Positions 7,749 through 16,672 of a stretch of 64,000 nt of DNA are shown here, piece after piece; position 1 is the stretch's first letter; every line of letters begins with the position of its first letter. The notes beneath the pieces are model-generated. The model was given only the letters and a program-made list of their open reading frames with translations. It was not told the origin of the DNA and made no database searches. Source of the DNA: Sulfitobacter sp. LCG007 (GTDB lineage Bacteria > Pseudomonadota > Alphaproteobacteria > Rhodobacterales > Rhodobacteraceae). The position numbers were made by a program, and so were the translations under genes. The DNA lies in the NCBI RefSeq assembly GCF_040801785.1, contig NZ_CP161805.1, forward strand, positions 1,550,001 through 1,614,000, read 5' to 3'.

Positions 7749-8957
7749 TCAGCGGTTCGGTCCGACGATATCCGGAAGGTCCGCGCCAGCCTTGGATAGC
7801 GCCTGCTGGACGGTCTGAAGCAGGCTGTCGTCGAGAAACTTGTCCCACGTATCCCGCGACATCTGACCCATTGCGCTTCTGACTACGTGCTCCGGGCATT
7901 CCTGTTCGAGCAGTGCATGATGCAAGGCTCTCCGGAAATTGTGAGCGTGGAGCGTCGAAGCATCGATCCCGTGCGTCTCGCAGTAGCGAATGAAATCCTT
8001 CCGGAACCGCGTGCTGCCCGACCCGGGTCGACCTTCCGCAAGTTGTGGGAACAGCAGTGTCTCCTTCTGGTCGCGCCGCAGCTCAAACAGATCGACGAGG
8101 CCAAGATCCTGCAGCCTCCGAGTGACAGGGATCTCCCGGCGGGCCGCTGGCGTCTTCCCGTCACGATCAATGCAGATTACCGGCATGCCGTTACGATATT
8201 GCAGATCCCGGATCTTGAGGTGGACGGCTTCGTCGAGCCGCAGGCCCCCGAGGCGCATCAAGAGCGGGATCCAGAACAGTGGATCCCCGGGATCCCTCAT
8301 GGCACCCTTGAACATCGGCGAGGACAGGTAGCCCTTAACTGCCTCAGAACTGTTCCGGGGCACGAACTGGCGCTCTTGCTGACGCAGACGGGCCTCCTCG
8401 GCCGTCGACCAGGAACAGATATCGAACGGGTTCGCGTCTTCGAGATTCAATTCGACCAGTAGATCGCCAACCTGCCGTGCCGTCCGCCCGAACTTCAGGA
8501 ATGTCGAGATCCTGATGCGGTCGGGAGCAGAAGTTTGTTTTCCCAGCCCACTTTCATTAACGGCGCCATTGCTGCAGCGTTTGCCGTGGTATTTCGGAAG
8601 GTTTCGGATTTTCGCCAATGCGAGGACGACATCTTCCCGATCGATGTCGGAAAAGATCGGATTCCCGAGGGCCCACGTCCACACGCGCTTCGCGCTCTGG
8701 GTATGCGCACCGCTGATCCGGCGCCAGTGTTCACCACGAACTGCATCGATTAATCGAGCACCGGACCGATAGCCCTGCGACTTTGCATCCATGAAGATGT
8801 CGAAGGCTTCTGACAGGCAGACCTGGTGTTCGCCGGCAAGGATCGATTGCGATTGTTCAATGCGATTGGCGGGGTCAAGAAGGTGGCGGGGTACCGATTG
8901 GTCGGCCGTTGTCCGCCATATTGTGGTTGCAGTTTCGTTTGCGAGGATAACTCGCAT
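7749..8957 (-). CDS. Degenerate tyrosine recombinase lacking the catalytic tyrosine
   Basis: This 402-residue protein is a shorter paralogue of the integrase at 9115-11388. Both share LPKYHGKR/IPKYHGKK, NPFDICSW/NPFEICSW and the spacing of the catalytic domain. The box I arginine (GGLRLDEAVHL), hairpin lysine (DGKTPAARRE), H339 and R342 (HNFR) remain. The usual GH is GQ (Q365), and where the tyrosine is expected the sequence reads DTWDKFLDD, without any Tyr. It is probably unable to cleave DNA. I took the ATG at 8957 (AGGA just upstream). An ATG at 9155 would overlap the upstream gene and add residues resembling out-of-frame coding sequence. It may be decaying or may act as a regulator or decoy. 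Confidence 0.75.
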   Translation of the reverse strand: MRVILANETATTIWRTTADQSVPRHLLDPANRIEQSQSILAGEHQVCLSEAFDIFMDAKSQGYRSGARLIDAVRGEHWRRISGAHTQSAKRVWTWALGNPIFSDIDREDVVLALAKIRNLPKYHGKRCSNGAVNESGLGKQTSAPDRIRISTFLKFGRTARQVGDLLVELNLEDANPFDICSWSTAEEARLRQQERQFVPRNSSEAVKGYLSSPMFKGAMRDPGDPLFWIPLLMRLGGLRLDEAVHLKIRDLQYRNGMPVICIDRDGKTPAARREIPVTRRLQDLGLVDLFELRRDQKETLLFPQLAEGRPGSGSTRFRKDFIRYCETHGIDASTLHAHNFRRALHHALLEQECPEHVVRSAMGQMSRDTWDKFLDDSLLQTVQQALSKAGADLPDIVGPNR

Positions 8958-9114
8958 TTCCTGGGTCTCCGTTCCTGTGGGAATGCTGCCCCTATGCCTC
9001 GGATTCGCAGAAAACAGTTGATCTAAGTCAAAATTTCTGTCCGTTATCTCTGGCGACGTATCACGCCTTCGTGAGGTCGAATGACTCCGCGGTGGGCAGT
9101 GCCGGCTCTGAATT

Positions 9115-11388
9115 TCAGGCCGGCCGGCGACGAAACCCGACGACATTGCCGCCATTGTCCTTTGTCTCAGTCTGCACTGCCTTGGAAGCTGCGGCCGCGG
9201 AAGAGGCGAACGGGCTCTTGATCCCCGAGATATCTAAGTCGATCCGGCTGATGACCTCGTGGAGCGTCTTCACCCAGATCTCGCGCGTGTAGGACCCGTC
9301 CCCCTCGTCCACCGGTTTCTCGTGCCCCATGATGCGCCGACGCACCATGTCGGGACAGAGCAGGTTGCCGAGGTCGTTGTGGAAGGTCGTGCGGAACGCA
9401 TGGAAGTCGAGCCCGGGCCAGTAGCAATCGTTTGTCTTGCGGTAGTAGCCGAAGGTCTTGCTGTAGAGCTCGGAGAACGTGTCCTTGGTCTTGCCGCGGT
9501 TGAGGTCCGGAAACAGGCGCGATTGCTTCTGCCGCCGCCGCATCTCCACAAACTGGAGAAGACCCAGCTCCACGAGCTTGGGGTGCACGGCGATGCGACG
9601 TTCCCCGGCGGTGGATTTCACGTGGTTGCCGGTCACGTTCCGCACCATGAAATACGCGATGCCGTTCTCCGAGCCGAAATCCTCCGGTGCAAGTTGCAGG
9701 AATTCCTCGGCGCGACAGCCGGCCAGGCGCGCGATGAGCGGACCCCAGAACAGCGGGTAATCCTTTTCTTCGCATTGCCCCTGGTAGACCGGAGAGGCGA
9801 AGAGCTTCTGGATCTTGTCGTCCCAGAGCATGCGCGAGCGGTCGTCCTCGTTCGCCTTCAGCGCCTTCTCCTCGTCGTTGGTCCAGGAACAGATCTCGAA
9901 GGGATTCTCGTCGATCAGGTTCATGGATTTCAGCATCTTGCCAACCCGGTTTGCCATGCGGCCATGGCGGAGGAAGGTGGCGACACGAAGCCGCGGGATC
10001 TTCGCATCGAGGTCCGCGCGTTCGAGATCCGCCGGTTTGGCTATGCCCTTGGCGGCGAGTTCTTCCCTCGCGGCCGTTGCCGCTGCCAGTTCCTGTTCGT
10101 CGGCACGCTCGACGAGAGCGCGGAAACCCTTCAAATTGAGAAGGTTCTTTTTCTTGCCGTGGTATTTGGGGATGCGGCGAATGACATTCAGGACGCCGTC
10201 GATCTCGGTCCAGTCGATCTGGTGGAACGGCTGGTTGCCCAGGACATCGACCCAGATATCGCGGGCTTTCCTGGCATTGCCCCTCGATGACCGAACCCAG
10301 TTCCGACCCTTGTCCGGGAATCGTTTCTGCCGGGCCTTGAAGAGATCTCCATATCCGAGCTCCTTGAGTTCGAAATAGAGATCGAAGGCCTCGCGGAGCT
10401 CAATGTTGGGACCTTTCGCCAGCGCGGAGCGCGCCTTGTCCGAGAGGAGCGATTGATCGATCAGGATCTGCGGCTCCCCCCGTGGCATTGCGGAGCGCAT
10501 CGGTGCCGTCTCCTGCGTCTTGGCGGAGGGAGTGGGTGCGCGTTCCTGGGAAGAGGGCGGGTGGGAGGTATCATTCTCGACAACTGACGCTTCGGTTTCG
10601 GGCTCGACGCCGGTAGTCTCTACCTGGTTCTGAACGGGACAGGCCAACTGTGGTTCGGCGGGCGTGGTGGCAGCCGGCATGGCCGGCACAGCCACGGGAC
10701 TCACGGCCGGGGCGGTCGCCGCCGGGACGGCCAGGGCCGAGGCCGGCGCCTGTGCCAGGACCACGGGCGAGCCGGCGGCTGGGGAGACTGACCGGCTTGC
10801 CATGACCGACCGGAAGATCGGGGTCGCTTCCTCGTAGTTCCCAACCTCGCGCTTTTCCCGCTCGCGCGACACGTCCAGCATGACCCGCAGAGCCTCGAAG
10901 GCGAGGGCACGCCAGTCCGAGCTGGTCTCGTCGAGGGTCACGCCGAACTGCTTCGCCATCTCGCGCAGGGGATCCGTGACCGGGGACCGGTCGCCGAGCG
11001 CCAGGGCTCGGCGCAGCATGTCCTGGGTCGCGCGCTCGGTCTGCGCTGCGAAATTCGCGGCCGCCTCCGAACGCGGCTCCGCCGACGCCCGCAGGGCCTC
11101 GTGGGCGGCGATCTGGCAGCGGGCCAGTTCGGTCAGCAATGTCACGTGCTCGGTGCTCAGGTGGTTCACCGGTCTCTCCGTCGTCAGCGCGACGGCCAGG
11201 TCCGTGAGCGCCGTGAGGGCGCGGACGCGGCATGTCGCTTCGGAGAGGACGTCGGTCCGAAGGCTGAGACAGATGGCCGAACTTTGACCAGGGTTCGATA
11301 TCTCCCGGAACGCGCGCGGAAGCCGGCGACGGAAGAAGTAGCCCGAGGGGCGTTTTTCGAGGTGAGCGGTGTGTGCGACTCCGGCCAT
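9115..11388 (-). CDS. Site-specific tyrosine integrase (island integrase)
   Basis: This 757-residue tyrosine recombinase carries all six catalytic positions: R559 (GCRAEEF), K591 (HVKSTAGERR), H663 and R666 (HAFR), H689 (MGH) and Y700 (GSYTRE). The N-terminus (LEKRPSGYFFRRRLPRAF) matches the beta-rich N-terminal domain of long proteobacterial integrases. Residues of about 200-310 form a Pro/Ala/Glu-rich low-complexity linker. GGAGG lies 7 nt before the ATG. Transcription runs away from the tRNA-Asn gene at 11564, whose 3' end is probably the target site. Its length is above the usual ~400 because of the linker and extra N-terminal domain. Confidence 0.9.
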   Translation of the reverse strand: MAGVAHTAHLEKRPSGYFFRRRLPRAFREISNPGQSSAICLSLRTDVLSEATCRVRALTALTDLAVALTTERPVNHLSTEHVTLLTELARCQIAAHEALRASAEPRSEAAANFAAQTERATQDMLRRALALGDRSPVTDPLREMAKQFGVTLDETSSDWRALAFEALRVMLDVSREREKREVGNYEEATPIFRSVMASRSVSPAAGSPVVLAQAPASALAVPAATAPAVSPVAVPAMPAATTPAEPQLACPVQNQVETTGVEPETEASVVENDTSHPPSSQERAPTPSAKTQETAPMRSAMPRGEPQILIDQSLLSDKARSALAKGPNIELREAFDLYFELKELGYGDLFKARQKRFPDKGRNWVRSSRGNARKARDIWVDVLGNQPFHQIDWTEIDGVLNVIRRIPKYHGKKKNLLNLKGFRALVERADEQELAAATAAREELAAKGIAKPADLERADLDAKIPRLRVATFLRHGRMANRVGKMLKSMNLIDENPFEICSWTNDEEKALKANEDDRSRMLWDDKIQKLFASPVYQGQCEEKDYPLFWGPLIARLAGCRAEEFLQLAPEDFGSENGIAYFMVRNVTGNHVKSTAGERRIAVHPKLVELGLLQFVEMRRRQKQSRLFPDLNRGKTKDTFSELYSKTFGYYRKTNDCYWPGLDFHAFRTTFHNDLGNLLCPDMVRRRIMGHEKPVDEGDGSYTREIWVKTLHEVISRIDLDISGIKSPFASSAAAASKAVQTETKDNGGNVVGFRRRPA

Positions 11389-11435
11389 GCGGGCAGCCTC
11401 CGAAACGGGTTCCAGGGCATCCGGGAGTCGCGGTG

Positions 11436-11484
11436 GTGCACCGGTTCGGGCACGCGTTTGTGCACCAATTTGTGCACGTGCACA
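11436..11484. promoter_or_regulatory. Cluster of four GTGCAC hexamers with a 14-bp palindrome
   Basis: GTGCAC occurs at 11436, 11460, 11472 and 11478; the last two make the perfect palindrome TGTGCACGTGCACA (11471-11484). The cluster lies between the integrase start (11388) and the tRNA-Asn 3' end (11564), where integrase arm sites, excisionase sites or an integrase operator are expected. The role is inferred from position only. Confidence 0.45.
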
Positions 11485-11563
11485 GGTGGCTCCGACTCTG
11501 GTCGGAGGTCACCTGATGGGAAACCCAATGAAACAAGGCGTTTCGCCTATGTCTGAGGGATTT

Positions 11564-11638
11564 TGGCTCCGGCGGTAGGGATCGAACCTACGACCAATTG
11601 ATTAACAGTCAACTGCTCTACCGCTGAGCTACGCCGGA
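11564..11638 (-). tRNA. tRNA-Asn(GTT)
   Basis: The minus strand folds as a 75-nt tRNA including an encoded CCA (11564-11566). The acceptor stem TCCGGCG/CGCCGGA is perfect, the D-arm contains AGCTCAGCGGTAGAGC, the anticodon loop reads CTGTTAA (GTT, Asn) and the T-arm contains GGTTCGATCC. Upstream on the minus strand a plausible promoter reads TGGACG-N17-TATATC. Its 3' end borders the island. Confidence 0.97.
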
Positions 11639-11719
11639 ACGGTCCGCGCGATATAGCAGCGCTCCGCAGAGGCGTCCAGAGGGGAGGGCGGCAAAAAATC
11701 CAGAATCTCCGATGTTGTT

Positions 11720-12634
11720 TCAGAGCCGCCGGAAGGGCGACTCGACGGTCAGCGGGCCGAGGGGCTCGACCGCATGTTTCTGCATCAGATCAACGAGATG
11801 GGCGAGGACGTTACGTTGGGCGGCCGGCAGCAGCGCGGGAGAGAGGTCGCTGTAGATGCGCCGCGCGAGGCTCCGGGCCGTGCCGGGGTTCTCTGCCAGG
11901 GCGTCCAGGATCGACGTCTCGCGGGCGCGCCGGTGCGCGACCAGCCAGTCGAGCCGGCCGGCAGGGTCCGTCACGGGCGCGCCGTGGCCCGGATGAAAGA
12001 CCCGCCAGCTGCGGGCGCGCAGTCTGTCGCAACTCTGCATGAAATCGGTAAGATCGCCGTCGGGCGGCGAAACCAGCGAGCTCGCCCAGCCCATGACATG
12101 GTCGGCGGTCAGGCAGGCGTCTGCCCAGGCGAGGCAGATATGGTTGCCCATGTGACCGGGCGTGTGCAGGACCTCGAGCTGCCAGTCATCCCCTTCGATG
12201 CGCGCGCCGTCCGCCAATGCGATATCCGGAGCGAAATCGCGGTCCACACCCTCGCCGCCACCGACGAGGCCGCTGCGTGCGAGCTCTCCCATGATCGCGG
12301 ATCGCCCGGCCTCGGCGTCCCCGAACCCCAGCACCGGAGCGCCCGTGCGCTCTGCCAAGGGTCGGGCGAGTGGCGCGTGATCCAGGTGCGAATGGGTCAC
12401 GATGATATGCGATATCCGCTGCGACGGGGTGAGGGCCGCGAGGATCGCCTCGAGATGGGCGGGCAACAGCGGACCGGGATCGACCACGGCAATGTCGCGC
12501 AAGCCCAGCAGATAGGTGTTGGTGCCGCGCCACGTCATGGGGGACGGATTCGGGGCAAGGATGCGGCGCAGACCCGGCTCGAGCGTTTGCGCGAGCCCGG
12601 CGGGCGGATCGAAGTCTTCGGGCAGATCCATCAT
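11720..12634 (-). CDS. MBL-fold metallo-hydrolase
   Basis: This ~304-residue protein is a metallo-beta-lactamase-fold hydrolase of the LACTB2/glyoxalase II-like group. Metal ligands are visible in THSHLDH (about residues 80-86), HTPGHMGNH in the middle and FHPGHG further on. A C-terminal winged-helix-like region follows, as in the LACTB2 group (RIYSDLSPALLPAAQRNVL). Substrate is unknown; relatives act on thioesters, acyl compounds or RNA. The start is ambiguous between GTG 12640 and ATGs at 12634 and 12631. It is divergent from the kinase gene at 12676 with a very short gap, so the promoters must overlap. Confidence 0.9.
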   Translation of the reverse strand: MMDLPEDFDPPAGLAQTLEPGLRRILAPNPSPMTWRGTNTYLLGLRDIAVVDPGPLLPAHLEAILAALTPSQRISHIIVTHSHLDHAPLARPLAERTGAPVLGFGDAEAGRSAIMGELARSGLVGGGEGVDRDFAPDIALADGARIEGDDWQLEVLHTPGHMGNHICLAWADACLTADHVMGWASSLVSPPDGDLTDFMQSCDRLRARSWRVFHPGHGAPVTDPAGRLDWLVAHRRARETSILDALAENPGTARSLARRIYSDLSPALLPAAQRNVLAHLVDLMQKHAVEPLGPLTVESPFRRL

Positions 12635-12675
12635 CGGCACTTTCTAACATCCTGACGCCCGGCTAGATCTAGTCC

Positions 12676-14001
12676 ATGTCCTTCGACTGGCTCAAACATT
12701 ATATGCCGCGCAGTCTCTACGGGCGCGCCGCCCTGATCCTCGTGCTGCCGGTGGTCTGCCTGCAGCTCGTGGTGTCGGTGCTGTTCGTGACGCGGCATTT
12801 TCAGGATGTGAGCGCGCAGATGACGAAGTCGGTCTCGCGCGAGATCCGGCTTGCTCTCGAGGCGGTTGCAACCGCCGACAGCCCGGCACTGATCGCGCAG
12901 GCTGTGCAGGCGCGGACCGGCGCGCTCGACATCACGACGGTTCCCGTCGATCCGGTGGAGGTGCCGACGCCCTATTCGCCACCGTGGATCGATTTTTCGG
13001 ATCGCGCGGTCATCGCCGAGCTCGAGCAGGGGGTCCCGGGGCTTCTTGCGGTCGACCTGAGCGCGGACCGGCTGGTGCGGGTCTATGCCGAGACAGCGCT
13101 TGGTCCGGTGCGGATGAGTTTCGACCGCCGCAGGGTGGCGGTATCCAATGCGCACCAGCTCTTCGTGAACTCGATCTTCTTCGGCGCGCTCGTGACGGTC
13201 ATCGCCATGCTCTACCTGCGCAATCAGCTCCGCCCGATCAATCGTCTCGCCCGGGCCGCGGAGGCGTTCGGAAAGGGGCGTCATGTTCGCTACACGCCCG
13301 CCGGCGCTGTCGAGGTCCGGGCGGCCGGGAACGCGTTTGTCGAAATGAGGGCGCGTATCGAGCGTCAGATCGAGCAGCGCACGCTCATGCTCTCGGGGGT
13401 GAGCCATGACCTGCGCACACCGCTGACGCGCATGCGGCTGAGCCTGTCAATGCTTGAGGACGAGGAACGCGCGGCGCTCGAGCAGGACGTCGACGACATG
13501 CAGCGGATGCTCGACGCCTTCCTGAACTTCGCCAAGGGAGAAGGCGAGGGGGCCCCCGAACCGGTAGATCCCGTCGCGATGGTCGAGGAAGCCGTGCGGG
13601 ATGCCCGGCGTCAGGGCGTCGATGTGACGCTGCTGCCGCCCGAGGGGGAGGGGTCGGGGCGGGTTACGCTCAATCCGCTGATCATCCGTCGCGCGGTAGA
13701 CAATCTGATCAGCAATGCGGGACGATATGCGACAAGGGCCGAAGTGTCGGTTCTGCTGACCGACAAGACGCTGCGCATCCGGGTGGACGATGATGGCCCC
13801 GGAATCCCGGAAGCGCGCCGAAGCGAAGCGATGCGCCCCTTCACCCGTCTCGATCCCGCACGCAATCTCGACAAGGGCGGAAGCGTGGGGCTCGGGCTCG
13901 CCATCGCGACCGATGCGGCGCGCGCGCATGGGGGCATCCTGCGGCTGGGAGAGGCCGAGGGGCTCGGCGGCCTCAGGGCAGATATAGTGATCGCGCGCTA
14001 G
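12676..14001 (+). CDS. EnvZ/OmpR-type sensor histidine kinase (orphan)
   Basis: This 441-residue membrane histidine kinase has a transmembrane helix at about 20-40, a periplasmic region to about 168, a second helix at about 169-190, then HAMP, HisKA and HATPase domains. The phosphoacceptor is H244 in LSGVSHDLRTPLTRMR. The N-box reads NLISNAGRYA, G1 DDDGPGIP and G2 GSVGLGLAIA. The layout matches EnvZ, and the H-box is nearly identical to EnvZ. No response regulator lies next to it, so its partner is elsewhere. The signal is unknown; osmolarity or envelope stress is suggested only by family. Confidence 0.9.
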   Translation: MSFDWLKHYMPRSLYGRAALILVLPVVCLQLVVSVLFVTRHFQDVSAQMTKSVSREIRLALEAVATADSPALIAQAVQARTGALDITTVPVDPVEVPTPYSPPWIDFSDRAVIAELEQGVPGLLAVDLSADRLVRVYAETALGPVRMSFDRRRVAVSNAHQLFVNSIFFGALVTVIAMLYLRNQLRPINRLARAAEAFGKGRHVRYTPAGAVEVRAAGNAFVEMRARIERQIEQRTLMLSGVSHDLRTPLTRMRLSLSMLEDEERAALEQDVDDMQRMLDAFLNFAKGEGEGAPEPVDPVAMVEEAVRDARRQGVDVTLLPPEGEGSGRVTLNPLIIRRAVDNLISNAGRYATRAEVSVLLTDKTLRIRVDDDGPGIPEARRSEAMRPFTRLDPARNLDKGGSVGLGLAIATDAARAHGGILRLGEAEGLGGLRADIVIAR

Positions 14002-14023
14002 AGCGTCAGGCGGTGCCTTCTCG

Positions 14024-14887
14024 TCAGCAGCGCCGACGACGCATGCCGAAGAAAAGACCGGTCGCAGTGAGCAACGCAACCATCGCGCCGGGCAGGGGCA
14101 CCGGCAGGATCGAATAGTGCGGCGGAGGATTGGGTAGTGGGCGAGGTGTCACCGGACCCGGAAAGTCGGGCCGCGGGGTGGGGGAGCCGCCCAGAGTATC
14201 CTCGAACGACGATCCGCCGATGAGGATCCGCCGGTGCGGGCCGGGTTCAGGGGCATCGGGGTGGCTGGATCCACTGCTGCCACCATGACCGCCCCCGAAG
14301 TTCCAGCCGGCATAACCCCGCGAGGGAGGCTGGTAGCGCTGTTGCAGCAGAGGCTTCCAGAATGTTTCCCTGAAACCGGCCGATCCCGAGGCGAAAAGAA
14401 CCGGCGCCCCGTCTTCTCCGAATGGCGTCACCTCGGCCCGGCAAAAATCGGCATAGCGGGCGTAATAGTCGTCCCATTCGACGTCGTCGGGCATATGCCC
14501 GAGCAGGATGCCGTAATCCGCATGAGTGAGAGCGCCCTCGCAAGGATCGGGCAGACAGGTCTGGGGCATCGCGATGCCCTTGCCCGAGATGGAAAATGCC
14601 GCGTCGAGACGTGCCTCTGGAACACATTCGTAGCCGAGCTGATCCTCGGCCAGCAGATCTGCGAGGGTCATGGCAGGTTCCATGGCGCCATATCGCGGAT
14701 CATCGTTCCCGACCGTTGCCGCGTCCGGCGAACCGACGAACAGCAGACACGCAAGACAGGCCGCGACCAGCAACAGCAAACGGGCGGACCCGGCGAGGGG
14801 GCGAGCTGAAATAGTTGGACCACCATTGTGGGCGGCAGATGAACCGCACACGATGGTGGCCCGGTTAACCAATGAATTCGCCAACAT
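14024..14887 (-). CDS. VPLPA-CTERM sorting-domain exported protein
   Basis: This ~287-residue exported protein has a hydrophobic signal segment (ARLLLLVAACLACLLFVG) near the N-terminus, a Cys-containing middle domain (CVPEARLD, CLPDPCEGA) and a Gly/Ser/Pro-rich stalk (NFGGGHGGSSGSSHPDAPEP). The C-terminus reads VPLPGAMVALL, a hydrophobic stretch, then MRRRRC. That tail is the VPLPA-CTERM signal of alphaproteobacteria, a PEP-CTERM relative handled by an exosortase and rhombosortase-like system, so surface anchoring or release is expected. The start is uncertain: ATG 14887 or GTG 14935, neither with a strong ribosome site. Its own function is unknown. Confidence 0.75.
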   Translation of the reverse strand: MLANSLVNRATIVCGSSAAHNGGPTISARPLAGSARLLLLVAACLACLLFVGSPDAATVGNDDPRYGAMEPAMTLADLLAEDQLGYECVPEARLDAAFSISGKGIAMPQTCLPDPCEGALTHADYGILLGHMPDDVEWDDYYARYADFCRAEVTPFGEDGAPVLFASGSAGFRETFWKPLLQQRYQPPSRGYAGWNFGGGHGGSSGSSHPDAPEPGPHRRILIGGSSFEDTLGGSPTPRPDFPGPVTPRPLPNPPPHYSILPVPLPGAMVALLTATGLFFGMRRRRC

Positions 14888-14935
14888 CGTCACACACTCG
14901 ACACGTTCAAAAATACAAGGTCCGCTTTCGGACAC

Positions 14936-15437
14936 CGGCCAATGCTCCGGGTGGGCACCTTCTAGCCGCTCGGATGATAGCCGAATATGGCTAAATCACG
15001 TTAGGACAGACGCCTAACACGGTTAACGTGTGCATTTCTGCGCAACTGCCCTTGTCCTGCCCGGCACGCCTCACGGCGCATGCTGATCAAGACGCTGATA
15101 ATATTACGGATCAAGAATATCGACGTCTCGATTTCCGCCGATCCCGCCTCGAGGTTCACTCGAGCGGAGCGGGAAGAATAGACTGTTTCCGAAAGTACTT
15201 CTGAATGGATGCACAACCGCCAGTAATCGCGAAGACATCCTCAGGTCGTCGGGTCCCAGCGTGTCGGCCCCGGCAAGGCTTCCGAGGCGGGCGTTGACGC
15301 TGCGACTCGCTGCGGTGCCAAGCGGTTCCGGCTGGTGCCTGATTCCCTGTCCGCGCCGGGATACGCCGCGCAGCCCTGCCACGAACCCGAATGTCGCTGG
15401 CGCGACCGGGCGATCCTCACGGCGGAACAGAGGAAGG
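14936..15437. other. Non-coding interval with inverted repeats
   Basis: No gene is supported in this ~500-base stretch. Near its left end are small inverted repeats: TAGCC/GGCTA (about 14979-14994), CACGTTA/TAACGTG (14997-15003 and 15024-15030) and, nested, GTTAGG/CCTAAC. These could be regulatory sites for the exported-protein gene at 14887. The rest, up to the tRNA at 15438, shows nothing I recognise. Confidence 0.35.
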
Positions 15438-15514
15438 TGGTAGGCCCGGCAGGACTTGAACCCGCAACCAAAGCGTTATGAGCGCTCTGCTCTAACCAGT
15501 TGAGCTACAGGCCC
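15438..15514 (-). tRNA. tRNA with CAT anticodon (Ile2 or elongator Met)
   Basis: The minus strand folds as a 77-nt tRNA with encoded CCA (15438-15440). The 5' strand GGGCCTG pairs with CGGGCCT with G.U pairs; the D-arm is AGCTCAACTGGTTAGAGC, the anticodon loop CTCATAA (CAT) and the T-arm GGGTTCAAGTCC. It lacks initiator features. A CAT anticodon may be elongator tRNA-Met or the lysidine-modified tRNA-Ile2; sequence similarity from memory slightly favours Ile2, but a TilS-identity model is needed to decide. Confidence 0.95.
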
Positions 15515-15625
15515 GCCTGCGGGTTTTGCTATGCGGCAGGGCGGCCCGCGTCAAGCCTTGCCGTTGCGCGGGCGGCGTGAATGCTCTAACCGGCGGACAA
15601 TGTACGCTAGCCAGGAACGGGCAAC

Positions 15626-16672
15626 ATGACTTCGACGCGCAATACGATCACCTATGCCGACGCGGGCGTCGACATCGACGCGGGCAATGCGCTGGTCGAG
15701 CGGATCAAGCCAGCGGCGAAGCGCACCGATCGTCCGGGTGTCGCGTCGGGGCTCGGCGGCTTCGGGGCGCTCTTCGATCTGAAGGCCGCGGGCTTCAAGG
15801 ATCCGGTGCTGGTGGCTGCGACCGACGGGGTCGGGACAAAGCTGCGGATCGCGATCGACACGGGGCAGGTCGACGGCGTCGGAATAGACCTTGTCGCCAT
15901 GTGCGTGAACGACCTTGTGTGCCAGGGTGCCGAGCCGCTGTTCTTTCTGGATTACTTCGCCACCGGCAAGCTCGAGACCGAACAGGCGGCGCGCATTATC
16001 CAGGGAATCGCGCTTGGGTGCGAACGTGCGGGCTGCGCGCTGATCGGCGGTGAGACGGCCGAGATGCCGGGCATGTATCCGGCCGGCGATTTCGACCTTG
16101 CGGGGTTCGCCGTCGGCGCTTTGGAGCGTGGCTCGGCCCTGCCGGACGGTGTGGTGCCGGGGGACGTCCTGCTGGGGCTCGCGTCCGACGGGGTGCACTC
16201 GAACGGATACTCGCTGGTGCGCCGTCTGGTCGAGTTCTCGGGCCTCGCCTGGGACGACGCCTGCCCGTGGGAAGAGGGTGATCTCGCCACGGCGCTGCTG
16301 ACCCCGACCAGGCTCTATGTCAAGTCCGCGCTGGCGGCGATCCGCTCGGGCGGCATACATGCCCTGGCTCACATCACCGGCGGCGGGCTGACCGAGAACC
16401 TTCCGCGTGTCCTGCCTGACGGCACGGGGGCGGCGATCGACCTCGACACATGGACACTGCCGCCCGTATTCCGCTGGATGGCGCAGACCGGCGGGATCGA
16501 CCAGGCGGAGATGCTCAAGACCTTCAATTGCGGCATGGGCATGATCATCGCGGTCGACGCAGCGCGCGCCGACGCGATCAGCGCGATCCTCGCCGGTCTC
16601 GGCGAGGACGTGACACGCATCGGACGGGTGACGGAGACGGCCGGGGTTTCCTATTCCGGGACGCTTGCGTGA
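15626..16672 (+). CDS. purM: Phosphoribosylformylglycinamidine cyclo-ligase
   Basis: PurM (AIR synthetase) closes FGAM to aminoimidazole ribonucleotide with ATP in de novo purine synthesis. The 348-residue length is typical. Characteristic segments are visible: the N-terminal [19 protein letters not shown], the GGFGALF and DGVGTKL loops, [19 protein letters not shown], and [16 protein letters not shown] precedes the ATG. The stop overlaps the purN start (GTGA), so purM and purN are translationally coupled. Confidence 0.97.
   Translation: MTSTRNTITYADAGVDIDAGNALVERIKPAAKRTDRPGVASGLGGFGALFDLKAAGFKDPVLVAATDGVGTKLRIAIDTGQVDGVGIDLVAMCVNDLVCQGAEPLFFLDYFATGKLETEQAARIIQGIALGCERAGCALIGGETAEMPGMYPAGDFDLAGFAVGALERGSALPDGVVPGDVLLGLASDGVHSNGYSLVRRLVEFSGLAWDDACPWEEGDLATALLTPTRLYVKSALAAIRSGGIHALAHITGGGLTENLPRVLPDGTGAAIDLDTWTLPPVFRWMAQTGGIDQAEMLKTFNCGMGMIIAVDAARADAISAILAGLGEDVTRIGRVTETAGVSYSGTLA

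Larger units (their letters stand above)
1..11563. mobile_element. Genomic island (partial) at the 3' end of tRNA-Asn
   Basis: The stretch downstream of the tRNA-Asn 3' end holds only mobile-element-type or unknown genes: a helicase-like ATPase, an excisionase-like HTH protein, four tyrosine-recombinase-family proteins and small orphans. From 11720 onward the genes are ordinary chromosomal ones. A complete tyrosine integrase beside a tRNA 3' end is the classical arrangement for tRNA-targeted islands. The tRNA end would be one attachment site; the other lies off the left edge, and I saw no second copy of the tRNA 3' sequence inside the window. The element class (ICE, phage remnant or other) cannot be decided here. 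Confidence 0.65.

Noticed and set aside
8958-9155. Upstream extension of the short recombinase
   Set aside because: It overlaps the end of the longer integrase gene in another frame and shows shadow-like sequence.
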